A stretch of 64,000 nt of DNA. Source: Streptomyces sp. NBC_01298 (lineage in GTDB: Bacteria; Actinomycetota; Actinomycetes; Streptomycetales; Streptomycetaceae). The DNA lies in assembly GCF_035978755.1 (NCBI RefSeq), contig NZ_CP108414.1, positions 3,596,001 to 3,660,000 on the forward strand, given 5' to 3'. Position numbers and translations under genes: made by a program. Numbering within the stretch: the stretch's first letter is position 1; every line of letters begins with the position of its first letter. Below the pieces are notes generated by a model. That model made no database searches, had not been told where the DNA came from, and worked only from the letters and a program-made list of their open reading frames with translations. Positions 1-8,633 of the stretch are shown in pieces.

Positions 1-1
1 C

Positions 2-649
<648 letters not shown>

Positions 650-651
650 CC

Positions 652-903
652 GTGCCCTCGGCGCAGCGCACCCCCGGACGGGGACTGCCTTGCGAGGAGC
701 GGCGCGAGCTGATCGCGGGAGCGGTACGGGCCAGGGGCCGCGTACGGGTCGGTGAACTCGTACGGGAACTGGGCGTCAGCCGGATGACCATCCACCGGGA
801 CCTCCAGTACCTGGACGCCCAGGGCCGGGTCCGGCGGATCCGCTCCGGAGCCATCGCTACGGCCGACCCGCAAGCCGCGGCGGACCTGACCGGCACCGCC
901 TGA
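652..903 (+). CDS. Small DeoR-type helix-turn-helix protein without effector domain
   Basis: 83-residue protein with a GTG start 2 nt after the PTS gene, so probably translated from the same message. Residues about 15-70 form a DeoR-family winged helix: ERRELIAGAVRARGRVRVGE, then LVRELGVSRMTIHRDLQYLD, then a wing with VRRIRSGA. Full DeoR regulators have about 250 residues and a sugar-phosphate-sensing C-terminal domain; here the protein stops right after the wing. It may be a degraded regulator or a stand-alone DNA-binding partner. Its position behind a PTS permease suggests a role in sugar control, which is inference. A strong hairpin follows its stop. Confidence 0.75.
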   Translation: MPSAQRTPGRGLPCEERRELIAGAVRARGRVRVGELVRELGVSRMTIHRDLQYLDAQGRVRRIRSGAIATADPQAAADLTGTA

Positions 904-919
904 GTTCCACTCCGAAAGC

Positions 920-964
920 AGGGGCGGGGCACCACTGACCGACCAGTGGCGCCCCGCCCCTTTT
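920..964 (+). terminator. Rho-independent-type terminator after the PTS/DeoR operon
   Basis: Stem aggggcggggc / gccccgcccct around a smaller internal inverted repeat (cactg...cagtg), followed by TTTT at 961-964. It closes the rightward PTS unit; the leftward DUF2568 gene ends about 90 bp beyond. Confidence 0.8.
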
Positions 965-1008
965 CGCGTTCGGCCGTCCCCACTCCCGCTTCGACCGCGC
1001 CCGCGCCC

Positions 1009-1068
1009 CCCTCAGGCCCACGTCCCTCAGGCCCGCCCCCCTCAGGCCCGCGTCCCTCAGGCCCGCGC
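1009..1068. repeat. Four tandem copies of a 15-bp unit at a gene 3' end
   Basis: Unit ccctcaggcccgcgt, repeated at 1009, 1024, 1039 and 1054 with one or two substitutions. The last copy supplies the stop codon of the leftward DUF2568 gene (tca at 1057-1059), so the repeat array begins inside the coding end and continues downstream. Confidence 0.9.
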
Positions 1069-1425
1069 CGCCGCCAGCAGCCCGCGCCAGCGGGGGCGTT
1101 CCGTGATCAGGCAGGCCAACGCCAGGGCGGTCACCGGGGCGGCCGCCCACGCTGGCCAGGCCGACCAGGACGCCGCCACGGCCACCACGAGCTGGAGCAG
1201 CACCAGCGCGATCGTCACCCCGCCCGGTACCGCGACGATCACCTGGGCCTTGTCCCCCGGGGTCGAGAACACCGTGGGCAGCCCGATCAGCAGCACCACG
1301 CTCGCCACCGCCGCCGTCACCGACCAGCCGGCCAGGGCCCACGGAGCCGCCACCCAGGCGCACAGCTCCGTCGCGAAGCGCAGCACCGAGGCGAGGTCCG
1401 CCCTCGCATCGCCCATCTCCCGCAT
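1057..1425 (-). CDS. DUF2568 (YrdB-like) small integral membrane protein
   Basis: 122-residue protein of unknown function. The start at 1425 (MREMGDARADL) is chosen because GGGAG lies a few bases upstream; the open frame extends further but the extra residues are arginine/proline-rich and not membrane-like. Four hydrophobic segments are visible (LCAWVAAPWALAG, VTAAVASVVLLIGL, VIVAVPGGVTIALVLLQLVV, AAAPVTALALACLI), with the short polar loop FSTPGDKAQ between segments 2 and 3 that is typical of the YrdB family. It is monocistronic, convergent with the PTS unit, and its last codons run into a 15-bp tandem repeat. Confidence 0.75.
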   Translation of the reverse strand: MREMGDARADLASVLRFATELCAWVAAPWALAGWSVTAAVASVVLLIGLPTVFSTPGDKAQVIVAVPGGVTIALVLLQLVVAVAASWSAWPAWAAAPVTALALACLITERPRWRGLLAAARA

Positions 1426-1684
1426 GTCCCGCTCCCTTTGATCACCGCCGCGCGCCGCCGACACCTTCAGGCCGGCAGGGTGACGAGCGCAACACCATTC
1501 CGGCCCCCTCCGCCGGGCCCACCCATTCCGCAGGCCGGAGCGGGGCGGCGGCCCCGATTTCCAAGGGCTCGTGGCGCCCGTACCGAAGCTTTGCGCGAAA
1601 GGGGACATATCGGTCCGCGATGCACCCCTCCGCTCCGGGTCTAATAGCGGAGCGCGCCCGCACCCGGACCCGTAAGCTCCCGTC

Positions 1685-2896
1685 ATGCAGGTGATCCAGT
1701 CAACGAAACTCGCCAATGTCTGCTACGAGATCCGCGGCCCCGTGCTCGAAGAGGCGATGCGGCTCGAAGCAGCAGGTCATCGCATCCTCAAGCTCAACAC
1801 CGGCAACCCCGCGGCCTTCGGCTTCGAGTGCCCGCCGGAGATCCTTGAGGACATGCTCCGCAACCTGGGCAACGCCCACGGCTACGGGGACGCGAAGGGC
1901 CTGCTCTCGGCGCGCCGTGCGGTCATGCAGCACTACCAGACCAAGGGCATCGAGCTGGACGTCGAGGACGTCTACATCGGCAACGGGGTCTCCGAGCTGA
2001 TCCAGATGTCCATGCAGGCGCTGCTCGACGACGGCGACGAGGTGCTCGTCCCCGCGCCGGACTACCCGCTGTGGACCGCCTCCGTCAGCCTGGCCGGCGG
2101 CACCGCCGTGCACTACCGCTGCGACGAGCAGTCCGACTGGATGCCGGACCTCGCCGACATCGAGCGCAAGGTCACCGACCGCACCCGCGCGATCGTGATC
2201 ATCAACCCGAACAACCCGACCGGCGCCGTCTACGACGACGAGATGCTGCGCGGGCTCACCGACATCGCCCGCCGGCACAACCTCATCGTCTGCTCGGACG
2301 AGATCTACGACCGGATCCTCTACGACGGCGCCACGCACACGAACACCGCCGCCATCGCACCGGACCTGCTGACGCTCACCTTCAACGGGCTCTCCAAGAA
2401 CTACCGCGTCGCCGGCTACCGGTCGGGCTGGATGGCGGTGTGCGGGCCCAAGAAGCACGCCTCGTCGTACATCGAGGGCCTGACGATCCTGGCGAACATG
2501 CGGCTCTGCGCCAACATGCCCTCCCAGCACGCCATCGCCACCGCCCTCGGCGGACGGCAGTCGATCAACGACCTGGTGCTGCCCGGCGGGCGGATCCTGG
2601 AGCAGCGCGACACGGCCTACGACCTGCTGACGCAGATCCCCGGCATCACCTGCGTGAAGCCCAAGGGCGCGCTCTACCTCTTCCCGAAGCTGGACCCGTC
2701 CGTCTACAAGATCAAGGACGACCGGCAGATGGTCCTCGACCTGCTGCGCGAGGAAAAGATCATGGTCGTGCACGGTACGGGCTTCAACTGGCCCGAGCCC
2801 GACCACTTCCGGATCGTGACCCTGCCCAACGCGAAGGACCTCGCCGACGCGGTCACCCGGATCGGCAACTTCCTCGACGGGTACAGCCAGCCCTAG
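1685..2896 (+). CDS. alaA: Alanine-forming pyridoxal-phosphate aminotransferase (AlaA-like)
   Basis: Fold-type I aminotransferase, 403 residues, the normal length for AlaA. It should make alanine from pyruvate with glutamate as donor. The whole chain matches the E. coli AlaA pattern as I remember it: NVCYEIRGPVLEEA near the N-terminus, LNTGNPAAFGF, PAPDYPLWTA, INPNNPTGAVY, DEIYDRILYDG, then the PLP lysine in LSKNYRVAGYRSGW (Lys238), and GTGFNWPEPDHFRIVTLP near the end. No Shine-Dalgarno sequence precedes ATG 1685, and TAAGCT lies six bases upstream, so the mRNA may be leaderless. Monocistronic, followed by a hairpin shared with the convergent heme oxygenase gene. Confidence 0.93.
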   Translation: MQVIQSTKLANVCYEIRGPVLEEAMRLEAAGHRILKLNTGNPAAFGFECPPEILEDMLRNLGNAHGYGDAKGLLSARRAVMQHYQTKGIELDVEDVYIGNGVSELIQMSMQALLDDGDEVLVPAPDYPLWTASVSLAGGTAVHYRCDEQSDWMPDLADIERKVTDRTRAIVIINPNNPTGAVYDDEMLRGLTDIARRHNLIVCSDEIYDRILYDGATHTNTAAIAPDLLTLTFNGLSKNYRVAGYRSGWMAVCGPKKHASSYIEGLTILANMRLCANMPSQHAIATALGGRQSINDLVLPGGRILEQRDTAYDLLTQIPGITCVKPKGALYLFPKLDPSVYKIKDDRQMVLDLLREEKIMVVHGTGFNWPEPDHFRIVTLPNAKDLADAVTRIGNFLDGYSQP

Positions 2897-2910
2897 GACG
2901 GACCGGCCCG

Positions 2911-2959
2911 GCGGCCCCCGCCCGCGACCCCGGACACACGGGCCGCGCGCGGGGGCCGC
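2911..2959. terminator. Bidirectional hairpin between alaA and the heme oxygenase gene
   Basis: Perfect 11-bp arms gcggcccccgc (2911-2921) and gcgggggccgc (2949-2959) between two convergent genes. Confidence 0.65.
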
Positions 2960-3001
2960 GCCGTTCTGCGCGGCGTCCTGCGCCCGGTTCCGCGCCCCGT
3001 T

Positions 3002-3646
3002 CTACGCGGCGGCGGCGCCGAGTCCGGTGGACAGGGCCGCGGAGATCGCGGCGATGTGGCGGTAGGCCCGGCCGGCCGCGGTGACCACGCCGTCCTGCTC
3101 CGCCCGCCCGTGCAGCGCCTCGTCCAGGCGCGCCGTGAAGCGGGCCCAGCGCTCGCGGTCACCACTGGCGTAGTACGCCACGCCGTCCGTGTCCCGCAGC
3201 CCGTACGCCTCGGTGACGTACCGGCGCAGGATCGCGCCGCCCATCGTGGAGCCCTCCAGTACGTAGAGGAACCCGAGCAGGGCCAGGGGGTCCGAGGCCG
3301 CGGCGGCGCGGATCTCCCGCGCGAAGGCGACCGCCGGCGCTCCGGCGCGGGACCCGGGGAACACCCCGTCCTCGGCGAAGTGCATCAGGTCGCGGTCTAT
3401 GCAGGGGATCTTGACCAGCTCCGCCGACCACACCGAGGTCAGGGACGGGGCGGTGGCGCGGGACAGTTCGCCCTCCAGGGCATCCAGGACCGTCCGGTAG
3501 GCGGCGAGCTGGTCGACGTACCGGTCGAGCGGGAGCGTCCCGGCGAGCATCGCGGCGGAGAAGGGCGTGCCCTCCAGCTCCGCGTGCCGGCCGCGGGTGC
3601 TCGCCCGGATGCGCTCGGCCACCGTGCCGCGGTCCGTGGGGTTCAT
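3002..3646 (-). CDS. Biliverdin-producing heme oxygenase (bacteriophytochrome-associated type)
   Basis: 214-residue all-helical heme oxygenase, predicted to open heme to biliverdin, iron and CO in the cytoplasm. The expected proximal ligand is present: His21 in TRGRHAELEG, the same place as in characterised bacterial enzymes. The distal helix glycine motif reads LYVLEGSTMGGAILRRYV, which resembles BphO-type enzymes more than HmuO/HemO. The start ATG overlaps the stop of the upstream prenyl synthase by 4 bp (ATGA at 3643-3646), with GAAGGG upstream, so the two proteins are translationally coupled. No phytochrome and no heme-uptake genes are nearby, so an iron-acquisition or photoreceptor role is not supported by context. 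A non-catalytic heme-oxygenase-fold enzyme is possible but less likely because the ligand is intact. Confidence 0.85.
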   Translation of the reverse strand: MNPTDRGTVAERIRASTRGRHAELEGTPFSAAMLAGTLPLDRYVDQLAAYRTVLDALEGELSRATAPSLTSVWSAELVKIPCIDRDLMHFAEDGVFPGSRAGAPAVAFAREIRAAAASDPLALLGFLYVLEGSTMGGAILRRYVTEAYGLRDTDGVAYYASGDRERWARFTARLDEALHGRAEQDGVVTAAGRAYRHIAAISAALSTGLGAAAA

Positions 3647-4836
3647 GCGCCTTCGCCCTTCAGGAGCGTCGTGTGCAGCCGGTCGATGAGGTGGCCCTTG
3701 CGTTCGATGGTCACGTCGAAGTAGCGCGCGCTCCGCTCGCAACGGCACACGCCGCGCACCGCCTCCATCGCCGAGCTCTTCAGCTCCACCGCCCGGGCCG
3801 CGAGGCGCAGGAGCGTGGGCCGCAGGTCCGGATGTCCGAGCACGAACTCCTTCAGCCGCGCCCCCACCAGCTCCCCCGGCCCCAGCCCGCCGCCGGGAGC
3901 GGTGTCGAGCAGTTCGAGGAAGACGCGGTTGCTCAGCTGGCCGTAGTCCTCGTGGGTGCCCCGGCCGCCGAACTCGGGCACGAAGTCGGTCAGGTCGTTG
4001 AACAGCTGGCTGGCCAGTCCGAGGTCGCGCATCGCCCCGTCCAGGACCCGCCGCTCGCCCTCCACGACGCCCAGGGCCGCCAGCGCCGCGTCCAGCGGCA
4101 TCCGGAACAGCGTGCCCGTCTTGAGCGCGGCCACCGACTCCCAGAAGGCCACCCGCTCGGCGAGGGGCGCGGCCAGCAGTTCCGCGCGCGTGAGCTCGGT
4201 ACGCGTGGACACGTCGACGGCCTGGCCCGTGAAGCCCCGGCCGACCGACCGCAGCAGGCTCCGCACCACGGCCGGCTCGGCCGCGTGCTCCAGCGCCGCG
4301 GTGATCAGCAGAGAGCCCGTGTTGAGGGCGAGCGGGACACCGTGGGTGACGTGGAGGGCGGGCTCGCCGTAGCGGACGCCGCTCCCGTCCTGGATGTCGT
4401 CGAGGGCGACCGCGGCCTTCAGCAGCACGCGCACCGCCACCGCCGCGCGGCGGATCGCGGCCAGGTCCGCGGCCAGGTCCGCGGTCAGGTCCGCGGCGGA
4501 AGCCTCATCGCCCGCCGCGTCGGGGAAGCCCCGGTAGTTGCGGTAGGCCCAGAACACCATCGAGGGCCGCAACGGGGCCCGGCCCGCGGGCGCTCCCGCG
4601 GCCGGCGCCAGGGCCTCCTGGCCCACCTTCGAACCGACGGCGTCGGCGACCGGCGCGTACAGGGAACGCCCCAGCGCCGCCGCGTAGACCGATCGCGGCG
4701 CGGCCGGGGTGAGCAAGGAGGCCAGGAAGGCCGCCAGGTCCTCCTCCAGGAGCGCCGCATCGCTCCGCACCACAGCCTCTACACCCGATATGGCCGACAG
4801 GCTCGACACACCTGACACATCCCCGGCCCCAGCCAT
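3643..4836 (-). CDS. Polyprenyl diphosphate synthase-like protein with a divergent second Asp motif
   Basis: Trans-prenyltransferase fold, 397 residues if ATG 4836 is used. The open frame reaches 4887, but the extra start has no ribosome site. The first aspartate-rich motif is intact (DDIQD, residues 146-150, followed by GSGVRYGEPA). A conserved lysine is in ALKTGTLF. The second motif reads NDLTD (residues 280-284) where chain-elongating synthases normally have DDxxD. That change can be tolerated, but it also appears in relatives that no longer make simple GGPP or FPP, so the product is open. A 12-bp tandem repeat at 4461-4496 adds ADL-rich residues before the catalytic core. First gene of a two-gene operon with heme oxygenase. 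Confidence 0.82.
   Translation of the reverse strand: MAGAGDVSGVSSLSAISGVEAVVRSDAALLEEDLAAFLASLLTPAAPRSVYAAALGRSLYAPVADAVGSKVGQEALAPAAGAPAGRAPLRPSMVFWAYRNYRGFPDAAGDEASAADLTADLAADLAAIRRAAVAVRVLLKAAVALDDIQDGSGVRYGEPALHVTHGVPLALNTGSLLITAALEHAAEPAVVRSLLRSVGRGFTGQAVDVSTRTELTRAELLAAPLAERVAFWESVAALKTGTLFRMPLDAALAALGVVEGERRVLDGAMRDLGLASQLFNDLTDFVPEFGGRGTHEDYGQLSNRVFLELLDTAPGGGLGPGELVGARLKEFVLGHPDLRPTLLRLAARAVELKSSAMEAVRGVCRCERSARYFDVTIERKGHLIDRLHTTLLKGEGA
4461..4496. repeat. 12-bp tandem repeat, three copies, in frame inside the prenyl synthase gene
   Basis: ccaggtccgcgg at 4461 and 4473, tcaggtccgcgg at 4485. It keeps the frame and codes for repeated A-D-L residues. Confidence 0.9.
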
Positions 4837-5027
4837 TGCGCCCACCCCGAATATCAATACCGTCAACCTGCACGCACTTCCGCACATACGTGCACTGAAA
4901 GTAGAAGGTTGAACGTTACCGGCGGGGACGACAAGACGCGTTCAAGCCGACGCGCAGGATCAAGATTCAGCTCAACTTTAGAACCAATCCAATGTAGGAT
5001 GGTCTCCTGACCACGCAGGAGGCACCG

Positions 5028-5426
5028 ATGTACGAGCCGATTCGCACCAAGGCGGTCGACCCCCGCATAGGCGTCCACCGCAGCGAGTACCCCCGCAGCA
5101 GCCGCGCCGAAGCCCTGGACATCCAGCTCGCCGGGCATCTCGCCGCGCTGCTCGCCGTGACCGACGAGCTCGGCCTCGACGAGGCCGCCGCCGTCCTCGC
5201 CGCCCAGGTCACCCGCCTGCGCGGGGCCGAGCCCGCCCGCGCGGCCCTGTGCCCCGGCCAGGAGCCGGACGCCGGGGCCGCCGCCGCGCTGCACCAGCGT
5301 GCCCACGACCTCGCCGCCCGCGCCCTGCTCGTCGCCGCCTCGCGCGCCGACACCACGGTCGCGATCCTCGCCGCCGAGCGCATGGACGCGCACGCCGCCG
5401 CGCTCGACCTCGTCGGCGCCCACTGA
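5028..5426 (+). CDS. Conserved hypothetical protein, mostly helical
   Basis: 132 residues, ATG preceded by a perfect AGGAGG at 8-nt distance, so certainly translated. The N-terminus MYEPIRTKAVDP and the Ala/Leu-rich helical remainder (LAGHLAALLAVTDELGLDEA) remind me of an uncharacterised family present once per genome in streptomycetes; I cannot name a function. There is no signal peptide or membrane span. It is transcribed divergently from the prenyl synthase/heme oxygenase operon across about 190 bp. In that gap an AT-richer stretch with TAGGAT at 4995-5000 could be its -10 box. A hairpin follows the stop. Confidence 0.7.
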   Translation: MYEPIRTKAVDPRIGVHRSEYPRSSRAEALDIQLAGHLAALLAVTDELGLDEAAAVLAAQVTRLRGAEPARAALCPGQEPDAGAAAALHQRAHDLAARALLVAASRADTTVAILAAERMDAHAAALDLVGAH

Positions 5427-5430
5427 CGGC

Positions 5431-5463
5431 CCCGGTCCGGGGCCGCGGAGGCTCCGGACCGGG
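5431..5463 (+). terminator. Hairpin after the 5028 gene
   Basis: Perfect 10-bp arms cccggtccgg (5431-5440) and ccggaccggg (5454-5463), five bases after the TGA; no T-run. Confidence 0.55.
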
Positions 5464-5570
5464 CGCCACACCCTGCGGGGCTTGAAGGTGCACCCCGCCT
5501 CGGCCGCGGCCGGCGCGTAGGGGCCCCGCCACCCGTGCCGACCCCTTCACGGCGGGACCGGACCGACCCT

Positions 5571-5705
5571 GCGGGGCTTGTCCCCTACCCGCCCTTCCAC
5601 CGTTCCCCTGGCTCCGCCCGGACCCGCGCCTCAAACGCCGGCGGGGCTGAGAGCGTCCCCGGGCTCCGCCCGGACCCGGTCCTCAAACGCCGGACGGGCT
5701 GAATT
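5571..5705 (+). repeat. Streptomyces-type intergenic repeat, one full and one partial copy
   Basis: Contains the blocks tgtcccctacccgcccttcc, gctccgcccggaccc and gcgcctcaaacgccggcggg (5626-5645), then a second shorter copy gggctccgcccggacccgg...tcaaacgccggacgggctg. The same blocks recur at 56026-56120 and, reversed, at 56157-56300. The partial copy runs into the end of the leftward gene and provides its stop codon (5683-5685). Confidence 0.8.
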
Positions 5706-6180
5706 GCGCTCCGGGCGGGTCCGGGGCGAAGGCAGCTGCGGCGATGCCGCACCAGGGGATCGTGGCCGGGGGCCAGACCGGGCCTACCGCCTCGGCTCGC
5801 TCCGTCGCGGCCGGGCGGACACCCGGGATCCTCACCAGCGTCTGCGGCCCCCGGGCCATAGGGGCCGGCACCTCGGGGCCCCGGGACTCCGGGACACCCC
5901 GCACGGTCGCCGCCGGCGGCTCGCGGAACTCCACGGTGACGACATACGCCCCCGGCTCCGGGAAGCCGTTGACCGCTTCGACCGAGGCGACCACGCGCCG
6001 GCTCGCCGGATCGATCCGGCAACCGGTGATCCGTACATCGCCCCGCGCGGCCCCCGCCGGCCGCGCGGCGGGGGCACTGCCCGCCCACACGTACAGCCCC
6101 AGCGGGGCGAAGACCAGCAGTCCCGCCACGAACACCAGGGCGACCAGCCAGCCCTGCCACTTCAACGCGCTCACGCCCAT
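5683..6180 (-). CDS. Membrane-anchored protein of unknown function
   Basis: 165 residues. Start at 6180 (MGVSALKWQG) because GGGAGG lies 8 nt upstream; the frame is open for 13 more codons. One N-terminal transmembrane helix (WLVALVFVAGLLVFAPLGLY) is followed by an extracytoplasmic domain of about 130 residues rich in beta-strand-like stretches (VRITGCRIDPASRRVVASVE, PGAYVVTVEFRE), a plausible Ig-like fold. Four cysteine-poor, proline-rich segments follow. I do not recognise the family. The last residues (FSPSGV then stop) are coded by an intergenic repeat, so the C-terminus was probably altered when the repeat arrived. Confidence 0.65.
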   Translation of the reverse strand: MGVSALKWQGWLVALVFVAGLLVFAPLGLYVWAGSAPAARPAGAARGDVRITGCRIDPASRRVVASVEAVNGFPEPGAYVVTVEFREPPAATVRGVPESRGPEVPAPMARGPQTLVRIPGVRPAATERAEAVGPVWPPATIPWCGIAAAAFAPDPPGAQFSPSGV

Positions 6181-6317
6181 GCCACGATCCTCCCGGGCGC
6201 CCGCCCCGGTCACCAGCACTCACGGGCCCACACAGCATTTCGAAGTGGGACCGCCTCGTCACCCGGCGTTCACTCAACTCATCGCGGAATGTGGGTTTCC
6301 GCGAGCACTCTGCACCC

Positions 6318-7397
6318 GTGAGACGCATCCTAGGAATCGCCCTGGCGGTCCTCCTGGTGGGCGGCGTGATCGCCGTCATCGCCATCGGAGGAAAGAAGCC
6401 GGAGGGCACGGCAACGAAGACCGTGCGTGGCGTCATCGGTTCGGAGAAGTCCGAGTTCTTCCGCGACCCCGACGTCGTCAAGGCCCTTGCTGACAAGGGC
6501 TACACCGTGAAGACCGAAACCTCGGGCTCCTGGGCGATGAACCAACTCGCCCTGAAGGACTTCGATTTCGCCTTCCCCAGCAGCAGTGAACCGAGCGCGG
6601 AGATCGAGGAGAAGGCGGGGGTCAAGGGCGCGCAGAACACCAAGCCCTTCTTCTCCCCGCTCGTCGTCATCGCCCGCTCCAACGCGGCCAAGGTGCTCAG
6701 CGACCACGGCCTGGCGAAGATGTCCGGCAAGAACTCCGGCACCCTCCTCCTCGGCCCCTTCCTCAAGGCCGCCGGCGAGGCCAAGACCTGGCAGGAGCTC
6801 CAGGGCGGGACCAGCGCCTACCCGGAGCTGGGCGGCACGGTGTTCATCAAGACCACCGACCCCACCACCTCCAACTCGGGCGCCCTCTTCCTCGCCACCG
6901 CCTCGAACGTCGCCAACGGCTCGACCGTCGTCTCCGACGACGCCGGCATCGAGCGGACCGCGCCCCTGATGAAGAAGCTGATCTCCGTCCAGGGCGCCCT
7001 GGAACAGAGCACCGACGGCCCCTTCCGCGCCTTCATCAGCGGCAGCGGCGAACCGCTCATCCTCGCCTACGAGGCCCAAGTGGCCAGCCTGCTCCAGCAG
7101 AAGCAGGATCCGGGCGACATGGTGGTCCTGTACCCCGACACCACCGTGAACTCCCCGCACACCTTCGTGCCGATCAGCGAGAAGGCCACGGAGCTCGGCA
7201 ACCTGCTGGCCACCGACCCGAAGCTGCGCTCGCTCGTGGTCCGCCACGGGTTCCGGCCGACGGAGGGCGTGGCCGAGTTCAACACCGCCACCGCGCCGCA
7301 CACCGCGTACCTCAAGTCGGAGCTCACCGGCATCCGCCAGGTCAGCGCACCGACCGTCAAGGTCCTGATGGCGCTGGCCGCGCGCGCCAAGGGATAG
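6318..7397 (+). CDS. Membrane-anchored periplasmic-binding-like protein of a TelA/vWA operon
   Basis: 359 residues from GTG 6318 (a GTG at 6291 is also possible; neither has a clear ribosome site). One N-terminal membrane anchor (ILGIALAVLLVGGVIAVIAI) precedes a type II periplasmic-binding fold: VRGVIGSEKSEFFRDPDV at the start of the domain, then DFDFAFPSSSE, a ligand-loop-like segment KTTDPTTSNSGALFLATA, and FISGSGEPLILAYEAQV. The anchor is not a lipobox, since no Cys follows. It is first of four co-directional genes with 15-nt or shorter gaps or overlaps; the third gene carries a second, related binding domain. The ligand is unknown; no transporter permease is present, which argues against an ABC importer. 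Confidence 0.75.
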   Translation: MRRILGIALAVLLVGGVIAVIAIGGKKPEGTATKTVRGVIGSEKSEFFRDPDVVKALADKGYTVKTETSGSWAMNQLALKDFDFAFPSSSEPSAEIEEKAGVKGAQNTKPFFSPLVVIARSNAAKVLSDHGLAKMSGKNSGTLLLGPFLKAAGEAKTWQELQGGTSAYPELGGTVFIKTTDPTTSNSGALFLATASNVANGSTVVSDDAGIERTAPLMKKLISVQGALEQSTDGPFRAFISGSGEPLILAYEAQVASLLQQKQDPGDMVVLYPDTTVNSPHTFVPISEKATELGNLLATDPKLRSLVVRHGFRPTEGVAEFNTATAPHTAYLKSELTGIRQVSAPTVKVLMALAARAKG

Positions 7398-7412
7398 GGG
7401 GATCAGAACACC

Positions 7413-8633
7413 ATGACATTGACACCGCCCGAAGGCGGCGCGGACAGCCCGCTCGTCCTCACCGCCCCCGAGCCCGTGGCCCCCGTCAAGCGGGAGCAGG
7501 CCTCCGGCCTGGTACCGCTCCAGGACGGGGTGCGCGAGGAGATGGCCCGCCGGGCCGGGGAGTACGTCGGCTCGCTGGCCGGCATCGACAGCCGCTCCCC
7601 CGAGTTCGCCACCCGCATCGGGGAGATCTCCGGGCTCGGCTCCGCCGACATCCGCGGCGCCGCCCAGCAGTCCAACCGCATGCTGGAGCGGGCCGTCCGC
7701 TCCCTCGACACGGACGGCGGCGGCGACGCACAGGCCCGCGTCGCCGGCTCGTTGGTCGAACTGCGCCGCACTGTGGAGGACTTGGACCCGAGCGGCAGCT
7801 CCGGCAGCTCCAGCAGCTCCGGCAGCTCCACCAAGGGAGTGCGCAAGCTGCTCTCCAAGTTGCCCGGCGGCAACAAGTTCCGCGACCACGTGGCCAAGTA
7901 CGCCTCCTCGCAGACCACCCTCAACCGGATCGTCGGCGCGCTGCGCGGCGGCCAGGACGAGCTGCGCCGCGACAACGCCGCCCTGCACACCGAGCGGGCC
8001 CGCCTGTGGGAGACCATGGGCAAGCTCCAGGAGTACGCGGTGCTCACCGAGGCACTGGACGCGGCCGTCGAAGAGCGGATCGCCGGCCAGAGCGACCCGC
8101 GGCAGGCCGACGCGCTGCGCGTGGACGTGCTGTTCCCCGTACGGCAGAAGCACCAGGACCTGCTGACCCAGCTGGCCGTCTGCGCGCAGGGCTACCTGGC
8201 GATGGACGTGGTCCGGCGCAACAACGAAGAGCTGATCAAGGGCGTCGACCGGGCCGCGACCACCACGGTGTCCGCGCTGCGGATCGCCGTGATGCTGGCG
8301 CAGGCCCTGAACACCCAGGGCGAGGTCATCAAGCAGATCGACACCCTGCGCGACACCACCGAGAGCCTGATCCGCGGCAACGCGGAGATGCTGTCCACGC
8401 AGAGCGGGGAGATCCAGCGGATCGCCGCCGATCCGGCCGTCGGCGCGGAAACGCTGCGGACGGCCTTCGCCCAGATCTACAAGACGCTCGACACCATCGA
8501 CACCTTCAAGGTGCAGGCCACCGAGAACATGGCCGCCACCGTGGAGTCCCTCACCGGCGAACTCCAAAACGCCTCCGCATACCTCGCGCGCACCCGCACC
8601 GCGAGCGCCCTGGAAGGCGGCGACGCCCGATGA
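7413..8633 (+). CDS. TelA family protein (toxic-anion-resistance family)
   Basis: 406 residues. The family was named for tellurite resistance but its members are general stress/envelope coiled-coil proteins. Seen here: an N-terminal helical region, a low-complexity Ser/Gly linker at about residues 126-138 coded by 9-bp repeats, then KLLSKLPGGNKFRDHVAKY and long heptad-rich helices including ELRRDNAALHTERARLWETM, the TelA hallmark VLFPVRQKHQDLLTQLAV and QGYLAMDVVRRNNEELIKGV. Cytoplasmic, no signal peptide. The start ATG lies 15 nt after the first gene; its stop overlaps the start of the next gene by 4 bp. In Bacillus a TelA homologue (YaaN) is paired with XpaC, which matches the last gene here by position. 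Confidence 0.88.
   Translation: MTLTPPEGGADSPLVLTAPEPVAPVKREQASGLVPLQDGVREEMARRAGEYVGSLAGIDSRSPEFATRIGEISGLGSADIRGAAQQSNRMLERAVRSLDTDGGGDAQARVAGSLVELRRTVEDLDPSGSSGSSSSSGSSTKGVRKLLSKLPGGNKFRDHVAKYASSQTTLNRIVGALRGGQDELRRDNAALHTERARLWETMGKLQEYAVLTEALDAAVEERIAGQSDPRQADALRVDVLFPVRQKHQDLLTQLAVCAQGYLAMDVVRRNNEELIKGVDRAATTTVSALRIAVMLAQALNTQGEVIKQIDTLRDTTESLIRGNAEMLSTQSGEIQRIAADPAVGAETLRTAFAQIYKTLDTIDTFKVQATENMAATVESLTGELQNASAYLARTRTASALEGGDAR

Noticed and set aside
1009..1068. Possible CRISPR array
   Set aside because: Units are adjacent 15-mers without spacers; no cas genes.
1442..1663. 73-codon - strand ORF upstream of the DUF2568 gene
   Set aside because: Overlaps the probable promoter zone of alaA, Arg/Gly-rich, no ribosome site or recognisable fold.
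3002..4836. Carotenoid or hopanoid biosynthetic cluster
   Set aside because: Only the prenyl synthase is present; no phytoene synthase, desaturase, cyclase or squalene genes nearby.
4709..4912. 67-codon + strand ORF opposite the prenyl synthase N-terminus
   Set aside because: No ribosome site; shadow frame in a Ser/Ala-rich coding region.
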